Positions 30,191-30,809 of a DNA stretch of 30,809 bases are shown in pieces. The first letter of the stretch is position 1. Each line of letters opens with the position of its first letter. The DNA lies in the NCBI GenBank assembly GCA_023411715.1, contig JAEYOM010000087.1, positions 1 through 30,809 on the forward strand. The letters are read 5' to 3'. The notes beneath the pieces were generated by a model. The model saw only the letters and a program-made list of their open reading frames with translations, did no database searches and was not told the origin of the DNA. The DNA is from Bacillota bacterium (GTDB lineage Bacteria; Bacillota; Clostridia; Acetivibrionales; DTU013). A program made the translations under genes and the position numbers.

Positions 30191-30809
30191 TTACCGGCGG
30201 GTAACCGAGTCTATTGCTCTCTCAAGCTGCTGCAGGGCTTTTTCCAATATGGCCCGCGGACAGGCAATATTGATCCTTTGGAAGCCTTCGCCACCCTCTC
30301 CGAATATGCTGCCGGCGTCGAGCCACAGGCCGGCCTTGTTCGTGATAAGGTCTTCGAGCCCCTCGTGGTCCAGACCCAGACTGTTGAAATCGAGCCATAC
30401 AAGGTAAGTTCCTTCGGGCTCTACAAGTTTTACCCGGGGGATCCTGCTTTCGAGGAATTCACGTATAAAACCCAGGTTTCCATACAGGTACGACCTAAGC
30501 TCGGCGAGCCATTCATGACCGCCTGTGTAGGCGGCCTTGCAGGCTGTCATTCCCATTACGTTAAGCTGGCTGTAGCCGCTCCTGATAAGCTCCTGCCTGA
30601 TCTTCCGGCGTTTGCTTCCGTCCGGGATAAATATGTTGGATATCTGCAAACCTGCCAGGTTGAAGGTTTTTGTAGGAGCAGTACAGGTTATTGTCATTTC
30701 TTCGAATTCTGGCCTGATATTTGCGAAAACAAGGTGTTTGTGGCCCGGGTAGACGAAATCGGAATGTATTTCGTCGGATATCACTACGACGCTGTGTTCA
30801 CTGCATATA
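30191..30809 (-). CDS. MalY/PatB-type aminotransferase (cystathionine beta-lyase/C-S lyase), N-terminus outside window
   Basis: The last about 205 residues of a PLP-dependent fold-type I enzyme; the frame is open to the window end, so the N-terminal half lies beyond 30809. The segment VVVISDEIHSDFVYPGHKH and the PLP-Lys motif APTKTFNLAGLQ are diagnostic of the MalY/PatB branch. GMTACKAAYTGGHEWL, EPEGTYLVWLDF and FQRINIACPRAILEKAL complete the family pattern. Enzymes of this branch cleave cystathionine or cysteine to a thiol or sulfide plus pyruvate and ammonia; some act as aminotransferases. It adds a sulfur-liberating enzyme to the neighbourhood, although it is not in the nitrogenase-like operon. 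Confidence 0.88.
   Translation of the reverse strand, partial: ICSEHSVVVISDEIHSDFVYPGHKHLVFANIRPEFEEMTITCTAPTKTFNLAGLQISNIFIPDGSKRRKIRQELIRSGYSQLNVMGMTACKAAYTGGHEWLAELRSYLYGNLGFIREFLESRIPRVKLVEPEGTYLVWLDFNSLGLDHEGLEDLITNKAGLWLDAGSIFGEGGEGFQRINIACPRAILEKALQQLERAIDSVTRR

Overview
The window looks like a chromosomal piece of a spore-forming anaerobic Firmicute of the class Clostridia. The reasons are two CotF-type spore coat gene pairs, AGGAGG-type ribosome binding sites, consensus TTGACA/TATAAT promoters, a fused glutathione synthetase (GshF), and a strictly anaerobic type of metabolism (nitrogenase-like iron-sulfur proteins). I cannot name the species from sequence alone.

Layout. (1) 1-2940: the 3-prime part of gshF, then a serine O-acetyltransferase gene (cysE) that loses homology in mid-domain near 2934. 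(2) About 2935-14555: a block of foreign character that begins where cysE breaks. It holds a minus-strand operon (VTC-domain protein, DUF4956 membrane protein, FKBP/trigger-factor-like lipoprotein, CotH-like protein), a two-component system (minus), a divergent HtrA-type membrane protease (plus), and a decayed mobilisation module: a 5-prime-truncated relaxase, a small transposon-type ORF and a large serine recombinase with two frameshifts. This reads as a degenerate integrated element whose right end has been eroded; the 3-prime half of cysE is not in the window. (3) 14585-16973: a DUF4418 membrane protein with a FtsX/MacB-type permease and LolD-type ATPase. (4) 17119-26226: the centrepiece, an apparent nine-gene operon: cysK, a NifB-like radical SAM protein, NifK-like and NifD-like proteins, a NitT/TauT-type ABC importer (permease, ATPase, lipoprotein), a stand-alone NifX-type protein and a NifH-like reductase. 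(5) 26364-27305: a second cysK on the minus strand. (6) 27549-30098: two small-coat-protein/CotF pairs flanking a zinc alcohol dehydrogenase. (7) 30191-30809: the C-terminal part of a MalY/PatB-type C-S lyase (minus).

How it fits together. The nitrogenase-like operon contains a reductase (H), a two-subunit catalytic component (D, K), a cofactor precursor synthase (B) and a cofactor carrier (X), but no NifE/N. It therefore resembles group IV nitrogenase-like systems such as methylthio-alkane reductase (Mar), not N2-fixing nitrogenase. It is co-directional with an organosulfur-type importer and cysteine synthase, and surrounded by cysE, a second cysK, gshF and a C-S lyase. My inference is an anaerobic sulfur-scavenging pathway: import a small organosulfur compound, reductively cleave it on a NifB-derived cofactor, and capture sulfide as cysteine. 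Three promoters (DUF4418-ABC, the cysK/nitrogenase-like operon, and the second cysK) have a related AT-rich motif just downstream of the -10 box, suggesting a shared repressor; a similar string upstream of the response regulator tempers this.
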